Notes under the pieces: model-generated
What the model was told of the DNA's origin: nothing
What the model saw: the letters and a program-made list of their open reading frames with translations, nothing else
The model's database searches: none
Position numbers and translations under genes: made by a program
From: CAYGTK01 sp964352775
GTDB lineage: Bacteria; Bacteroidota; Bacteroidia; Chitinophagales; CAIOSU01
Direction: 5' to 3'
Assembly: GCA_964352775.1 (NCBI GenBank)
Contig: CAYGTK010000073.1
Location: forward strand, 1-17,285
DNA length: 17,285 nucleotides
Part shown: positions 7,411-14,474 of the stretch, in pieces
How positions within the stretch are numbered: position 1 is the first letter of the stretch
Layout of the letters: every line of letters starts with the position of its first letter

Positions 7411-7438
7411 AAAGGCCAGTACATATGTACTGGCCTTT
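7411..7438 (-). terminator. Perfect palindromic rho-independent terminator of the 554-aa gene
   Basis: A 28-base perfect inverted repeat with half-site AAAGGCCAGTACAT. On the minus strand it lies 19 bases after the stop of the 554-aa surface protein gene and is followed by a T-rich run (TTTTCTTTT), the usual layout of an intrinsic terminator. It also sits directly upstream of the TPR gene start (7393). Confidence 0.85.
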
Positions 7439-7457
7439 CAAGTTATGTAGTAAGTAA

Positions 7458-9122
7458 TTAGCGCTGAGCTATTACTAGTTTTTTGTTATAAACTTGATTG
7501 TCTACAGTAATAACTGCATAGTAAGTACCCGCAGCAAGCTCATTAAGCTCAAAATTTGCTTTATTCATACCTACAGTTAAATTAAGGTCTTCTGCAGCTA
7601 CTATCTGACCAAGCGTATTAAATACTTTTACAGAGATCTCTTTAGCATCGCTTGTATTGATGTCTAAACTAGTTCCTCCATAAGTTGGGTTAGGAACAAA
7701 CTCACCAATTGCGAATACATTATCAGTTACAAGAGATGCCGAAACGATGTAAGTCAATTCGTTATCACCATCGTAATCAACTTGATTCAAGCGGTAATAA
7801 TATACTGTACCAGAAACTACATCCATATCGCTGAAAGTGTAGTACTGCTGTGTAGTGGTATTACCGTTTCCATCTATCCAACCAATGTTGGTGAAATTGA
7901 TACCATCCACACTACGCATTACTTCGAAACCAGAGTTATCGATCTCAACAGCAGTAGCCCAATCTAATTGGATATAGTTGTTATTCATCGCATTAGCCTC
8001 CAAATAAAGAAGTTCTACCGGTAGACCACCGCCACCATTATTACCTGCACCACCAAAGTTTGAAAAGCTACGTACACTTTCTGAAGTAATACCAGTTGCG
8101 AAATTATAAGTAGATAGATCAGTAATACCTGAACAATAGAATCCTGTGCTAGTAACACCTGAATACCAATCGGCAGTGCTTGGGTTAAAAGCTATCGGCG
8201 TAGTCCCTGCGTAGTTATCTACTTTCAATACTTTAAAATAATCAGCACCGTAAGTTGATTGGAAGTTAGAAAGCACTGGCTCAGGGTAGTGTACAGTAAT
8301 GTCATAATCCCATCCCGCAGCTTGTCCAACATAAGTACCTCCATTGTCAAAAGCATCAACTTGCCAGTAACCAAAGTTATCTACCAATTTGTTCAACATA
8401 ATAGTCTGATTTCCAGGTGTACCAAAAATACCAGGACATCCACCAGTGTGGAAAATATTCCCTAAGTTGGACTGAGGCGTAAACCCTACCTTGATAACAT
8501 CGCCTGAGGCTGGCATTGCTTGTACATCTATTTCTACTGGTACATAACCTATAGCACCTTCTCTGTATATCGGAAAGCTGTATGTTTTAAGTGTAGATAA
8601 TTCCCAATTACAAGAACCAGATGTAAAATATAATACATTATTACCGTCTGCATTAGAAATAGAAGCATCAGAACCTAATATCAATTCATTAGTCCACATG
8701 ATGAGATCTCCATTATTAACATCAAGATCTCCATTTACTTGAATATCTACATTTGATGTTACCCCACCTTGGTTGTAAGTACCTAGAACAAGAACACTAG
8801 GATTGTATGCACGCAAATTATGAAATTCGACTACACCGTTATTGGAGGTGATGTTTTGTGCACGTGTTGCATCAATACTATCGAACACTACCAAGCGGTC
8901 GCCTGAGGCACCGTATGTTAAAGTCCCATCTTGTTGTAGGTCTCCTTTTATTTGTAGCGTTCCGTCGGGTGTTACGGTTCCGTTATCCGTAATTTCAACG
9001 TCACCATTAACAAATATCAGACCTGCGTCCTCAATAGTGATAGTACCATCATTATACAATGCTTGAGAGAATGCGCTGAAAGAGAAAAAGGTAAAAATGA
9101 GTAGAGAGTAAAATTTGCTCAT
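7458..9122 (-). CDS. T9SS-secreted surface protein (554 aa)
   Basis: The signal peptide is MSKFYSLLIFTFFSFSAFS, cut before QALYNDG. Residues about 20-170 are rich in short repeated beta-strand phrases (VNGDVEITDNGTV, LQIKGDLQQDGTL, IQVNGDLDVNNGDL), suggesting a beta-helix or beta-solenoid start. The middle is a beta-rich segment with no motif I recognise. From residue 367 (LPVELLYLEA) there is the conserved module found before the sorting domain in many Bacteroidota surface proteins (WATAVEIDNSGFEVMRS, YYRLNQVDYDGDNELT). Residues 474-554 form a T9SS type A sorting domain (VPNPTYGG, KVFNTLGQIV, LAAGTYYAVI, NKKLVIAQR). It should be exported by Sec, carried across the outer membrane by T9SS and attached to the surface. 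A probable promoter lies at 9187-9157 and a strong terminator follows. Confidence 0.9.
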   Translation of the reverse strand: MSKFYSLLIFTFFSFSAFSQALYNDGTITIEDAGLIFVNGDVEITDNGTVTPDGTLQIKGDLQQDGTLTYGASGDRLVVFDSIDATRAQNITSNNGVVEFHNLRAYNPSVLVLGTYNQGGVTSNVDIQVNGDLDVNNGDLIMWTNELILGSDASISNADGNNVLYFTSGSCNWELSTLKTYSFPIYREGAIGYVPVEIDVQAMPASGDVIKVGFTPQSNLGNIFHTGGCPGIFGTPGNQTIMLNKLVDNFGYWQVDAFDNGGTYVGQAAGWDYDITVHYPEPVLSNFQSTYGADYFKVLKVDNYAGTTPIAFNPSTADWYSGVTSTGFYCSGITDLSTYNFATGITSESVRSFSNFGGAGNNGGGGLPVELLYLEANAMNNNYIQLDWATAVEIDNSGFEVMRSVDGINFTNIGWIDGNGNTTTQQYYTFSDMDVVSGTVYYYRLNQVDYDGDNELTYIVSASLVTDNVFAIGEFVPNPTYGGTSLDINTSDAKEISVKVFNTLGQIVAAEDLNLTVGMNKANFELNELAAGTYYAVITVDNQVYNKKLVIAQR

Positions 9123-9156
9123 ATTCGAACCGTTTTGTTGAGTTTAAATCCTTTCG

Positions 9157-9187
9157 TAAAAGTAGGGCAACCGCAAATACTTGTCAA
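9157..9187 (-). promoter_or_regulatory. Probable Bacteroidota-type promoter of the 554-aa gene
   Basis: On the minus strand TTGACA begins at 9187, and 20 bases after its TTG comes TACTTTTA (9164-9157), matching seven of eight positions of the -7 box TAnnTTTG. The spacing suits the primary Bacteroidota sigma factor. It places transcription start near 9150, about 28 bases before the ATG at 9122. Confidence 0.5.
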
Positions 9188-9193
9188 GTATTT
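9175..9193. promoter_or_regulatory. Operator-like palindrome over the -33 element
   Basis: A 19-base perfect dyad with 9-base arms (AAATACTTG and CAAGTATTT) around a single T. It covers the TTG of the promoter at 9187-9157, a classic repressor position. The one-base centre argues for a protein-binding site over an RNA hairpin. No regulator gene is visible in the window, so its binder is unknown. Confidence 0.4.
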
Positions 9194-9196
9194 TTT

Positions 9197-9237
9197 GAAT
9201 AGTTCTCTACTTCTACATTCACAATGTAAAACTATTC
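9197..9237. repeat. Nested inverted repeat in the divergent intergenic region
   Basis: Outer arms GAATAGTT (9197-9204) and AACTATTC (9230-9237) enclose inner arms TACATT (9214-9219) and AATGTA (9223-9228) around CAC. The left gap is 9 bases and the right gap 1 base, so an RNA form would have a bulge. It lies just upstream of the 554-aa gene's promoter and could be a second regulatory site; no T-run follows, so a terminator is unlikely. Confidence 0.35.
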
Positions 9238-9302
9238 CGAATTAAAAGCAAGCATTATTGCGTCACATCACTGTGGATAAGGGTTAGGGAGTACAATTTG
9301 GC

Positions 9303-9316
9303 AGCTATTTATAGCT
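9303..9316. repeat. Short palindrome upstream of the 574-aa gene
   Basis: AGCTAT and ATAGCT arms flank TT in the 272-base divergent region 9123-9394. It lies about 80 bases before the plus-strand gene. It may be an operator, but a 6-base AT-rich dyad can occur by chance. I found no convincing plus-strand TAnnTTTG box with a spaced TTG in this region. Confidence 0.2.
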
Positions 9317-9394
9317 TCTTCGTAACATATTTAGTCAAAATGCGTACACAGCCTTAGTTGAGTTTTTCTATCCGTTTTTACAAGACTAAAGCAT

Positions 9395-11119
9395 ATGATG
9401 ATGATGAAGCGTTTAAAACCGTTGGTGCTGTTGATCCTATTTCTACCCACCTTCCTTCTGGCACAGAGCCCTAAACAGGCAAATATTTGGTATTTCGGAG
9501 ATAAAGCAGGTCTGGACTTCTCTAATGGAGATCCTGTTGCTCTTACTAATAGTTCACTTTCCAGTATGGAAGGTGTATCTGTAGTTTCTGATGCTAATAC
9601 CGGACAACTTAAATTTTATACCAACGGGGGAGACTTTCCTTACGATGGTGGAATTTGGAACCGTAATCACCAGTTAATGCCTAATGGCGACCTTACTGGC
9701 GCAGGTGGTTGTAATAGTTCAGTTCAGTCTTCTCTAATACTAACTGACCCTGCTAATAGAGATGTACACTACATATTTAATACCGACTGTCAAGAAAATG
9801 CTTTTGCCGATGGCCTTAGCTACTCTATAGTAGATATGAATATGGATGGAGGTTTAGGTGACGTGGTTATTAAAGGAAATAGCCTTTCCCCAATGATGAA
9901 CGAATCATTGTCTGCTATCGCTCATGGTGGTGGTAATGGTTATTGGGTTATTTCACACAAAGTGAATACTGATAGCTTTTATGTATACCACCTTAGTAAA
10001 AGCGGCATAACAGGTGTTGTAAAATCTAAAATTGGCAATGTTGTTGGTCAGTTTGCTGGCGAATTAAGCGTATCAGCTAATGGCGAAAAATTAGCTTTAC
10101 ACGGAACCAGCTTTACAGGATTATTTGATTTTGATGCAAATACAGGTAAAGTAAGCAACTTTGTCAACCTTGGTCAGGGTAGTAGTTTCGGGGCCTTCTC
10201 TCCTGATTGTCAACTACTATATATGAGTGACTTGGCTAGCCGTTCTATTTATCAATTCGATATCTATGCAGGGCATCAAGTAGCTACTACTAAAACATTG
10301 GTAGCAGACGTTAGCCCCTCACTACCTGGAGCAATTCGTGTAGGACCTAATCGTAGAATGTATGTTACTAAAAACAATGCTACAGCATTAGACATAATTT
10401 ACCACCCTAACTTTAGAGGTACTAACTGTACTTATGGTAAAGATAGCCTAGACCTTAACGGCAAAGTGGCTAAAATGGGCTTACCATCTTACCCAAGTGA
10501 TATAGTTGGCGAGTGTGTTCCTTACCCTGTACAGAGCGGTAGTGATATGCTTGTTTTCCAACAGTCTAGAGTAGGGCCGAGCAACGTTACATTTAATGTA
10601 GCTAACCTACCAATGGGTGCAGCTAAACTTAAAATAGCTTACCAGCAAGCTGGCGAAGAAGCTTGGGAAAAAGTAGATATTACTGATGAGCAATACACTT
10701 TAACAGGCTTAGAGCCTGGACAAGAATACGAAGTAAAATTACTAGGATATGAGCAAGAGGATGGCAGCATCTACGAATATGTAGAAGGCCATGGCTTGAA
10801 CGAGCTTCTTAATGATGGGGAAGAAACTTCTACCCACCGTATGACCGTGCGCACTTTGGATGAGTTTGAAGTAAGTATTTACCCTAACCCGGTTGTAAGC
10901 TCAGCTAAAGTTGATGTAAACTTTGGTGATGAGATAACCGACGTTGACGTAGCTGTATACAGCGTAAGTGGTCAACTTTTCTATCAAAATAATATTTCAG
11001 GAGCATCGGGTCACCAAACTTTGGAGATACCTACCGATGTATTACCTAACGGAATGTATAATGTATCCGTGACGAGCGAGACTATGAGTGGTAAGAGACG
11101 ATTTGTCGTGATGAGATGA
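9395..11119 (+). CDS. T9SS-secreted beta-propeller-like surface protein (574 aa)
   Basis: The gene begins with four ATG codons in a row (9395, 9398, 9401, 9404), so the exact start is undecided; all give the same frame. The signal peptide is KRLKPLVLLILFLPTFLLA, cut before QSPKQ. From there to about residue 370 is a beta-propeller-like region of a type common in Flavobacteriia (ANIWYFGDKAGLDFSNG, IWNRNHQLMPNG, SSVQSSLIL, LYMSDLASRSIYQFDI, GPNRRMYVTKNN). About 375-490 is fibronectin-III-like (YTLTGLEPGQEYEVKLLGYE). The last 82 residues are a T9SS type A sorting domain (VSIYPNPVVSSAKV, YSVSGQLFY, LPNGMYNVSV, RRFVVMR). It should be attached to the cell surface or released; ligand and role are unknown. 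A strong hairpin follows the stop. Confidence 0.9.
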   Translation: MMMMKRLKPLVLLILFLPTFLLAQSPKQANIWYFGDKAGLDFSNGDPVALTNSSLSSMEGVSVVSDANTGQLKFYTNGGDFPYDGGIWNRNHQLMPNGDLTGAGGCNSSVQSSLILTDPANRDVHYIFNTDCQENAFADGLSYSIVDMNMDGGLGDVVIKGNSLSPMMNESLSAIAHGGGNGYWVISHKVNTDSFYVYHLSKSGITGVVKSKIGNVVGQFAGELSVSANGEKLALHGTSFTGLFDFDANTGKVSNFVNLGQGSSFGAFSPDCQLLYMSDLASRSIYQFDIYAGHQVATTKTLVADVSPSLPGAIRVGPNRRMYVTKNNATALDIIYHPNFRGTNCTYGKDSLDLNGKVAKMGLPSYPSDIVGECVPYPVQSGSDMLVFQQSRVGPSNVTFNVANLPMGAAKLKIAYQQAGEEAWEKVDITDEQYTLTGLEPGQEYEVKLLGYEQEDGSIYEYVEGHGLNELLNDGEETSTHRMTVRTLDEFEVSIYPNPVVSSAKVDVNFGDEITDVDVAVYSVSGQLFYQNNISGASGHQTLEIPTDVLPNGMYNVSVTSETMSGKRRFVVMR

Positions 11120-11140
11120 GGTATATGCTTGGACGGATGT

Positions 11141-11173
11141 ATCGGGGGAATGCTCATTGAGCATTCCCCCGAT
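11141..11173. terminator. Bidirectional hairpin terminator between the 574-aa gene and dapF
   Basis: Sixteen-base perfect arms (ATCGGGGGAATGCTCA and its complement) are separated by a single T at 11157. The hairpin lies 22 bases after the plus-strand stop and 6 bases after the dapF stop on the other strand, so it can serve both convergent genes. The plus side is followed by GCAATTTATAG, only modestly T-rich, and the minus side has no T-run; strength on each strand is uncertain. Confidence 0.75.
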
Positions 11174-11178
11174 GCAAT

Positions 11179-11967
11179 TTATAGACCTTCCGTTTCAACT
11201 TTACCTTGGTATACTTGAACGGCAGGACCTATCAGCCAAATATTATTAAATCCTTCCCCACTTCGCTCTGCACGTACTTCTAAGTTTCCACCTAGTGTGT
11301 TTATTTGCACTTTTATCGCATCTCCCAACCGCACTCTTTCTGCGTGAGCTAAAGCAGCAGCGGTAACCCCGGTTCCACAAGAGTAGGTTTCATCCTCCAC
11401 TCCACGCTCATAAGTTCTAACGAAAAGTTCTTTGTTCTTCCATTCTAAGAAATTGACGTTGATCCCTTCCGTTTTATAAGCTTCCGAATTTCTGATTCCC
11501 CTACCCTCTTCAAATACTTGATATTGCTCTACATCGCTTACGTACTTAATGTAGTGAGGAGAACCAGTATCTAGTTCATAGTCTCCATTTAGCTCTTTAA
11601 TATTCTTTACGGCTATCATTTCTAGATGAACAAGTCCATCTATCAATTTGGCTTGGTGTAAACCATCTACCGCCATGAAGGTGCACGATGTAACTACCAT
11701 TCCTAGGTAATTCGCGAAATGAACAATACATCTGCCACCATTACCGCACATGGTACTTGGTTTCCCATCGGCATTATAGTAGAGCATTTCAAAGTCGGCA
11801 ACGTTGCTGTTTCGCAATAGCATCAACCCATCTGCCCCAATTCCAAATCGCCTATCGCATAATTTACCGAATAGACCATGAACATCGGCTGACAATTCTT
11901 CAGCACGATCATCTATTAAGATGAAGTCATTTCCTGTGCCGTGGTATTTGTAGAAGTCTACTGTCAT
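11179..11967 (-). CDS. dapF: Diaminopimelate epimerase
   Basis: Interconverts LL- and meso-diaminopimelate in the cytoplasm, a step of lysine synthesis that also supplies peptidoglycan cross-link residues. At 262 residues it is close to the usual length. The two catalytic cysteines are present: C74 in MCGNGGRC and C197 in SCGTGVTAAA. Substrate-contact motifs are visible at GTGNDF (10-15), the GSPHYI segment (135-140) and YERGVEDET (186-194). The ATG at 11967 begins MTVDFYKYHGTGNDF, the standard family N-terminus. On the minus strand TACCTTTA (12018-12011) is one base off a -7 box 44 bases upstream of the ATG, without a clear -33 TTG. The gene is divergent from the HtrA gene and converges on the 574-aa gene. 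Confidence 0.97.
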   Translation of the reverse strand: MTVDFYKYHGTGNDFILIDDRAEELSADVHGLFGKLCDRRFGIGADGLMLLRNSNVADFEMLYYNADGKPSTMCGNGGRCIVHFANYLGMVVTSCTFMAVDGLHQAKLIDGLVHLEMIAVKNIKELNGDYELDTGSPHYIKYVSDVEQYQVFEEGRGIRNSEAYKTEGINVNFLEWKNKELFVRTYERGVEDETYSCGTGVTAAALAHAERVRLGDAIKVQINTLGGNLEVRAERSGEGFNNIWLIGPAVQVYQGKVETEGL

Positions 11968-12170
11968 TTCTTTTACTCGTTTAACCTACTGCCATTTTTT
12001 CGGTCTCGCTTAAAGGTATCAAGCCAGCAAGTGTTAAAACTTGTTAAAAGTGTGACCAAATGGTGTTCAAAATTACAGATCTGCGGCTTAAGTGCGTTTA
12101 CTAAGGGAATTAGAAATACAATAGGCATAATAATTGCAAATAACTCAGCAGAACAAAAAAACAGACACAT

Positions 12171-13646
12171 ATGAACGCAAGAAACATTTTAGTGATAGTT
12201 GGGGTGTCCATGTTAAGCGCCCTCAGTGCAGTAGGTATCTACGATCACTTTAAAGCAGAAGCACCACAGCAAGTAACTATAAAGCAAGAGCAGCCGGTAC
12301 GCTTCACCGGGTTAACACATTCCGTAGTAAGCACACCTATGGGGCTAGATTTCCGCCAGGCGGCTAAATTAGCTACACCCGGAGTAGTGCATGTAAAGAC
12401 CAAAAGCTTTGCTAATAATACGAACTACGGGAGTAATCCATTCCAAGATCTATTTGGCGACCAGTTCTTTTTTGGACCACCGCGTGGACAACAACAGCCA
12501 CGTATGGCAAGCGGATCAGGTGTTATCATCTCTGGTGATGGATTGATAGTGACCAATAATCACGTAATACGCAATGCAGAAACCATTGAAGTTACCCTGA
12601 ACGATAACCGTACTTATACTGCCAACCTAATAGGTACTGACCCCAATACGGACATCGCCTTATTGAAAATAGAAAATGTGGAGAACCTTCCTCATTTACC
12701 TTTTGCTGATTCAGACTCTGTAGAGATAGGCTCTTGGGTATTAGCTGTTGGGAATCCATTTGACCTCTCCTCTACAGTTACCGCAGGTATTGTAAGTGCC
12801 AAAGGGCGTAACATCAATATTCTAGAAGGCCAAGGTGCTATCGAGTCCTTCATTCAGACTGATGCAGCGGTAAATCCTGGTAATAGCGGTGGTGCATTGG
12901 TAGACATCAGCGGAAATCTGATAGGTATCAATACAGCTATCGCCTCTCCTACAGGCTCCTACTCTGGTTACTCCTTTGCTGTACCTGCTAACTTGGTAAG
13001 GAAGGTGGTATACGACATCAATGAGTTTGGTATGGTTCAGCGTGGCTTCTTAGGAGTTACCATTCGCGATGTAGATCAAGATCTAGCAAGCGAATTGAAT
13101 ATGGAAGAAGTTAATGGCGTGTATATTGCTGAAGTATTAGAAGGAAGTGCCGCGGATGAAGCAGGTATTAAGTCAGGCGATGTGGTACGAAACATTAATG
13201 GAGTGAATATTAACCGCGCTCCTGAACTGCAAGAAGCCGTAGCCCAATACCGCCCTGGTGACGAGTTGAACGTGGTATACCTACGTGATGGCAAAACATA
13301 CAGCTCTAGTGTTGTATTGAAGAACAGCAACAAAGGCACAGAATTGTTAAGTAAAGCCAAGGTAGAAGTATCTCAAGCACTAGGAGCTCAATTAGCCGAC
13401 CTGACCGTTAAAGAGCAGCGTGAACTAGGTGTGGAAGGTGGAGTAAAGATTACCAAACTGGGTGATGGTAAGCTTCGCCGCTATACTAATATGAAAGAAG
13501 GCTTCATTATAACTCACATTGATAGCGAGCCAGTAACTAATTCAGAAGAATTATTACGAATTCTGGAGAACAAACGCGGCGGTGTGATGTTAGAAGGTAA
13601 GTATCCGAAACTTGATGGTGAATACTATTACGCTTTCGGACTATAA
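12171..13646 (+). CDS. HtrA/Do-type periplasmic serine protease
   Basis: A 491-residue DegP/HtrA-family protease that degrades or refolds damaged envelope proteins. An N-terminal hydrophobic segment (about 5-24) is a signal peptide or membrane anchor. The trypsin-like domain follows with the full triad: H131 in TNNHVI, D161 in NTDIALLKI and S239 in GNSGGAL. The linker near 84-110 (FQDLFGDQFFFGPPRGQQQ) matches the LA-loop position. PDZ1 is about 285-385 (RGFLGVTI, GSAADEAGIKSGDVV). A second, more divergent PDZ-like region is about 395-490 (EGFIITHIDSEPV). It is the usual single Do-type protease layout of Bacteroidota. The gene is divergent from dapF across 203 bases that include a direct repeat of GTTAAAA (near 12033-12048). 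I found no strong promoter box here. A hairpin terminator follows. Confidence 0.95.
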   Translation: MNARNILVIVGVSMLSALSAVGIYDHFKAEAPQQVTIKQEQPVRFTGLTHSVVSTPMGLDFRQAAKLATPGVVHVKTKSFANNTNYGSNPFQDLFGDQFFFGPPRGQQQPRMASGSGVIISGDGLIVTNNHVIRNAETIEVTLNDNRTYTANLIGTDPNTDIALLKIENVENLPHLPFADSDSVEIGSWVLAVGNPFDLSSTVTAGIVSAKGRNINILEGQGAIESFIQTDAAVNPGNSGGALVDISGNLIGINTAIASPTGSYSGYSFAVPANLVRKVVYDINEFGMVQRGFLGVTIRDVDQDLASELNMEEVNGVYIAEVLEGSAADEAGIKSGDVVRNINGVNINRAPELQEAVAQYRPGDELNVVYLRDGKTYSSSVVLKNSNKGTELLSKAKVEVSQALGAQLADLTVKEQRELGVEGGVKITKLGDGKLRRYTNMKEGFIITHIDSEPVTNSEELLRILENKRGGVMLEGKYPKLDGEYYYAFGL

Positions 13647-13675
13647 TCGAACATAACTTTTTCTAACAATAGCAT

Positions 13676-13714
13676 GAGTGCCCCTTGTCCCCCCGCAAGG
13701 GGCGCTCTAGTTTT
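13676..13714 (+). terminator. Rho-independent terminator after the HtrA gene
   Basis: Arms GAGTGCCCCTTG (13676-13687) and CAAGGGGCGCTC (13696-13707) pair over 12 positions with one G-T wobble, around a C-rich 8-base loop, and are followed by TAGTTTT. It starts 30 bases after the HtrA stop. Confidence 0.8.
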
Positions 13715-13774
13715 GGTGTAAAACTTGTGAATTTCTTTAGCTAGCGAAATAGCCAGCATACCAGCCCTAGGGTG

Positions 13775-13782
13775 TACTTTTG
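13775..13782 (+). promoter_or_regulatory. -7 promoter box of the transaldolase gene
   Basis: TACTTTTG matches the Bacteroidota -7 consensus TAnnTTTG at every fixed position. A TTG about 20 bases upstream is missing (GCC there). If used, transcription starts near 13786-13790, only about 11-15 bases before the ATG at 13801. This rules against the upstream in-frame TTG at 13780 as a start codon, since it lies inside the box. Confidence 0.5.
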
Positions 13783-13800
13783 AGGAAAACCACAAAGCAC

Positions 13801-14457
13801 ATGAAATTCTTCATTGATACTGCCAATCTCGATCAAATTAAGGAAGCTTCCGAACTAGGTATACTAGACGGGGTAACTACTAACCCAAGCCTGATGGCTA
13901 AAGAGGGAATAAGTGGCGACCGCAAGGTAACAGCCCACTACAAGAAAATATGTGAACTAGTGGATGGCGATGTTAGTGCTGAAGTTATCTCTACTGACTT
14001 CAAAGGCATTGTAAAAGAAGGTGAAAAACTAGCCAAACTGCACAAGAATATTGTTGTGAAAGTGCCTATGATAAAAGATGGTATAAAAGCCATTCGCTAC
14101 TTTACTGATAAAGGTATACGTACTAACTGCACCTTGGTATTCAGCGCTGGGCAGGCTATTCTAGCAGCTAAAGCAGGTGCAACCTACCTCTCTCCTTTCA
14201 TCGGTCGTATTGACGATATGAACTGGGATGGCACGGAATTGATAGGCCAAATAGCAGACATTTACGATAACTACGGTTTCGAAACAGAAATATTAGCGGC
14301 CTCTATCCGTAACCCTTTGCACATTGTGAAGTGTGCTGAATTGGGTGCTGATGTTGTTACTTGCCCGTTGAGTTCTATCCTAGGATTGTTCAACCATCCA
14401 TTAACGGATATTGGCTTGGCAAAATTCTTAGCAGACCACAAAAAGGCAAATAGCTGA
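13801..14457 (+). CDS. tal: Transaldolase, small (MipB/TalC-type) subfamily
   Basis: A 218-residue TIM-barrel enzyme of the short class I aldolase family shared by transaldolase and fructose-6-phosphate aldolase. It moves a dihydroxyacetone unit between sugar phosphates in the non-oxidative pentose phosphate pathway. Visible motifs are FIDTAN (D6), GVTTNPSL (N28), the Schiff-base lysine K87 in IVVKVPM, and SPFIGRIDD (131-139). E61 (in SAEVIS) and F133 are the residues found in true transaldolases, where fructose-6-phosphate aldolase has Gln and Tyr, so transaldolase activity is the better call. The start at 13801 gives the standard MKFFIDTAN beginning. The stop (TGA) abuts the stop of the convergent propeller gene in TGATCA. 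Confidence 0.95.
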   Translation: MKFFIDTANLDQIKEASELGILDGVTTNPSLMAKEGISGDRKVTAHYKKICELVDGDVSAEVISTDFKGIVKEGEKLAKLHKNIVVKVPMIKDGIKAIRYFTDKGIRTNCTLVFSAGQAILAAKAGATYLSPFIGRIDDMNWDGTELIGQIADIYDNYGFETEILAASIRNPLHIVKCAELGADVVTCPLSSILGLFNHPLTDIGLAKFLADHKKANS

Positions 14458-14474
14458 TCAGTTTTTGATCAGTT
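14452..14474. terminator. Hairpin at the stop-to-stop junction of the transaldolase and propeller genes
   Basis: AGCTGATCA and TGATCAGTT pair over 9 positions (one wobble) around GTTTT, across the two stop codons. On the plus strand the stem is followed by GCTTTA, and on the minus strand by AGCTATTTGCCTTTTT starting within it. It may work as a weak two-way terminator that doubles as coding sequence for the last residues of the propeller protein. Confidence 0.4.

Noticed and set aside
7394..7441. Longer start for the TPR protein
   Set aside because: It would code through the upstream terminator palindrome and put 16 residues before a complete signal peptide.
9292..9300. Plus-strand promoter TACAATTTG for the 574-aa gene
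   Set aside because: It has one base too many between TA and TTTG, lacks a spaced TTG, and lies about 95 bases from the start.
12030..12060. Repeat array near GTTAAAACTTGTTAAAAG
   Set aside because: There are only two short imperfect AT-rich copies; too few and too short for CRISPR or an iteron array.
11941..12174. Small open frames on both strands between dapF and the HtrA gene
   Set aside because: They overlap each other and the ends of both real genes, and look like AT-rich regulatory sequence with no recognisable protein features.
13780..13800. TTG start adding seven residues to the transaldolase
   Set aside because: It lies within the -7 promoter box, and the family N-terminus MKFFIDTAN starts at 13801.
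13801..14457. Fructose-6-phosphate aldolase instead of transaldolase
   Set aside because: The family-distinguishing positions are Glu61 and Phe133, as in transaldolases; the aldolase form has Gln and Tyr.
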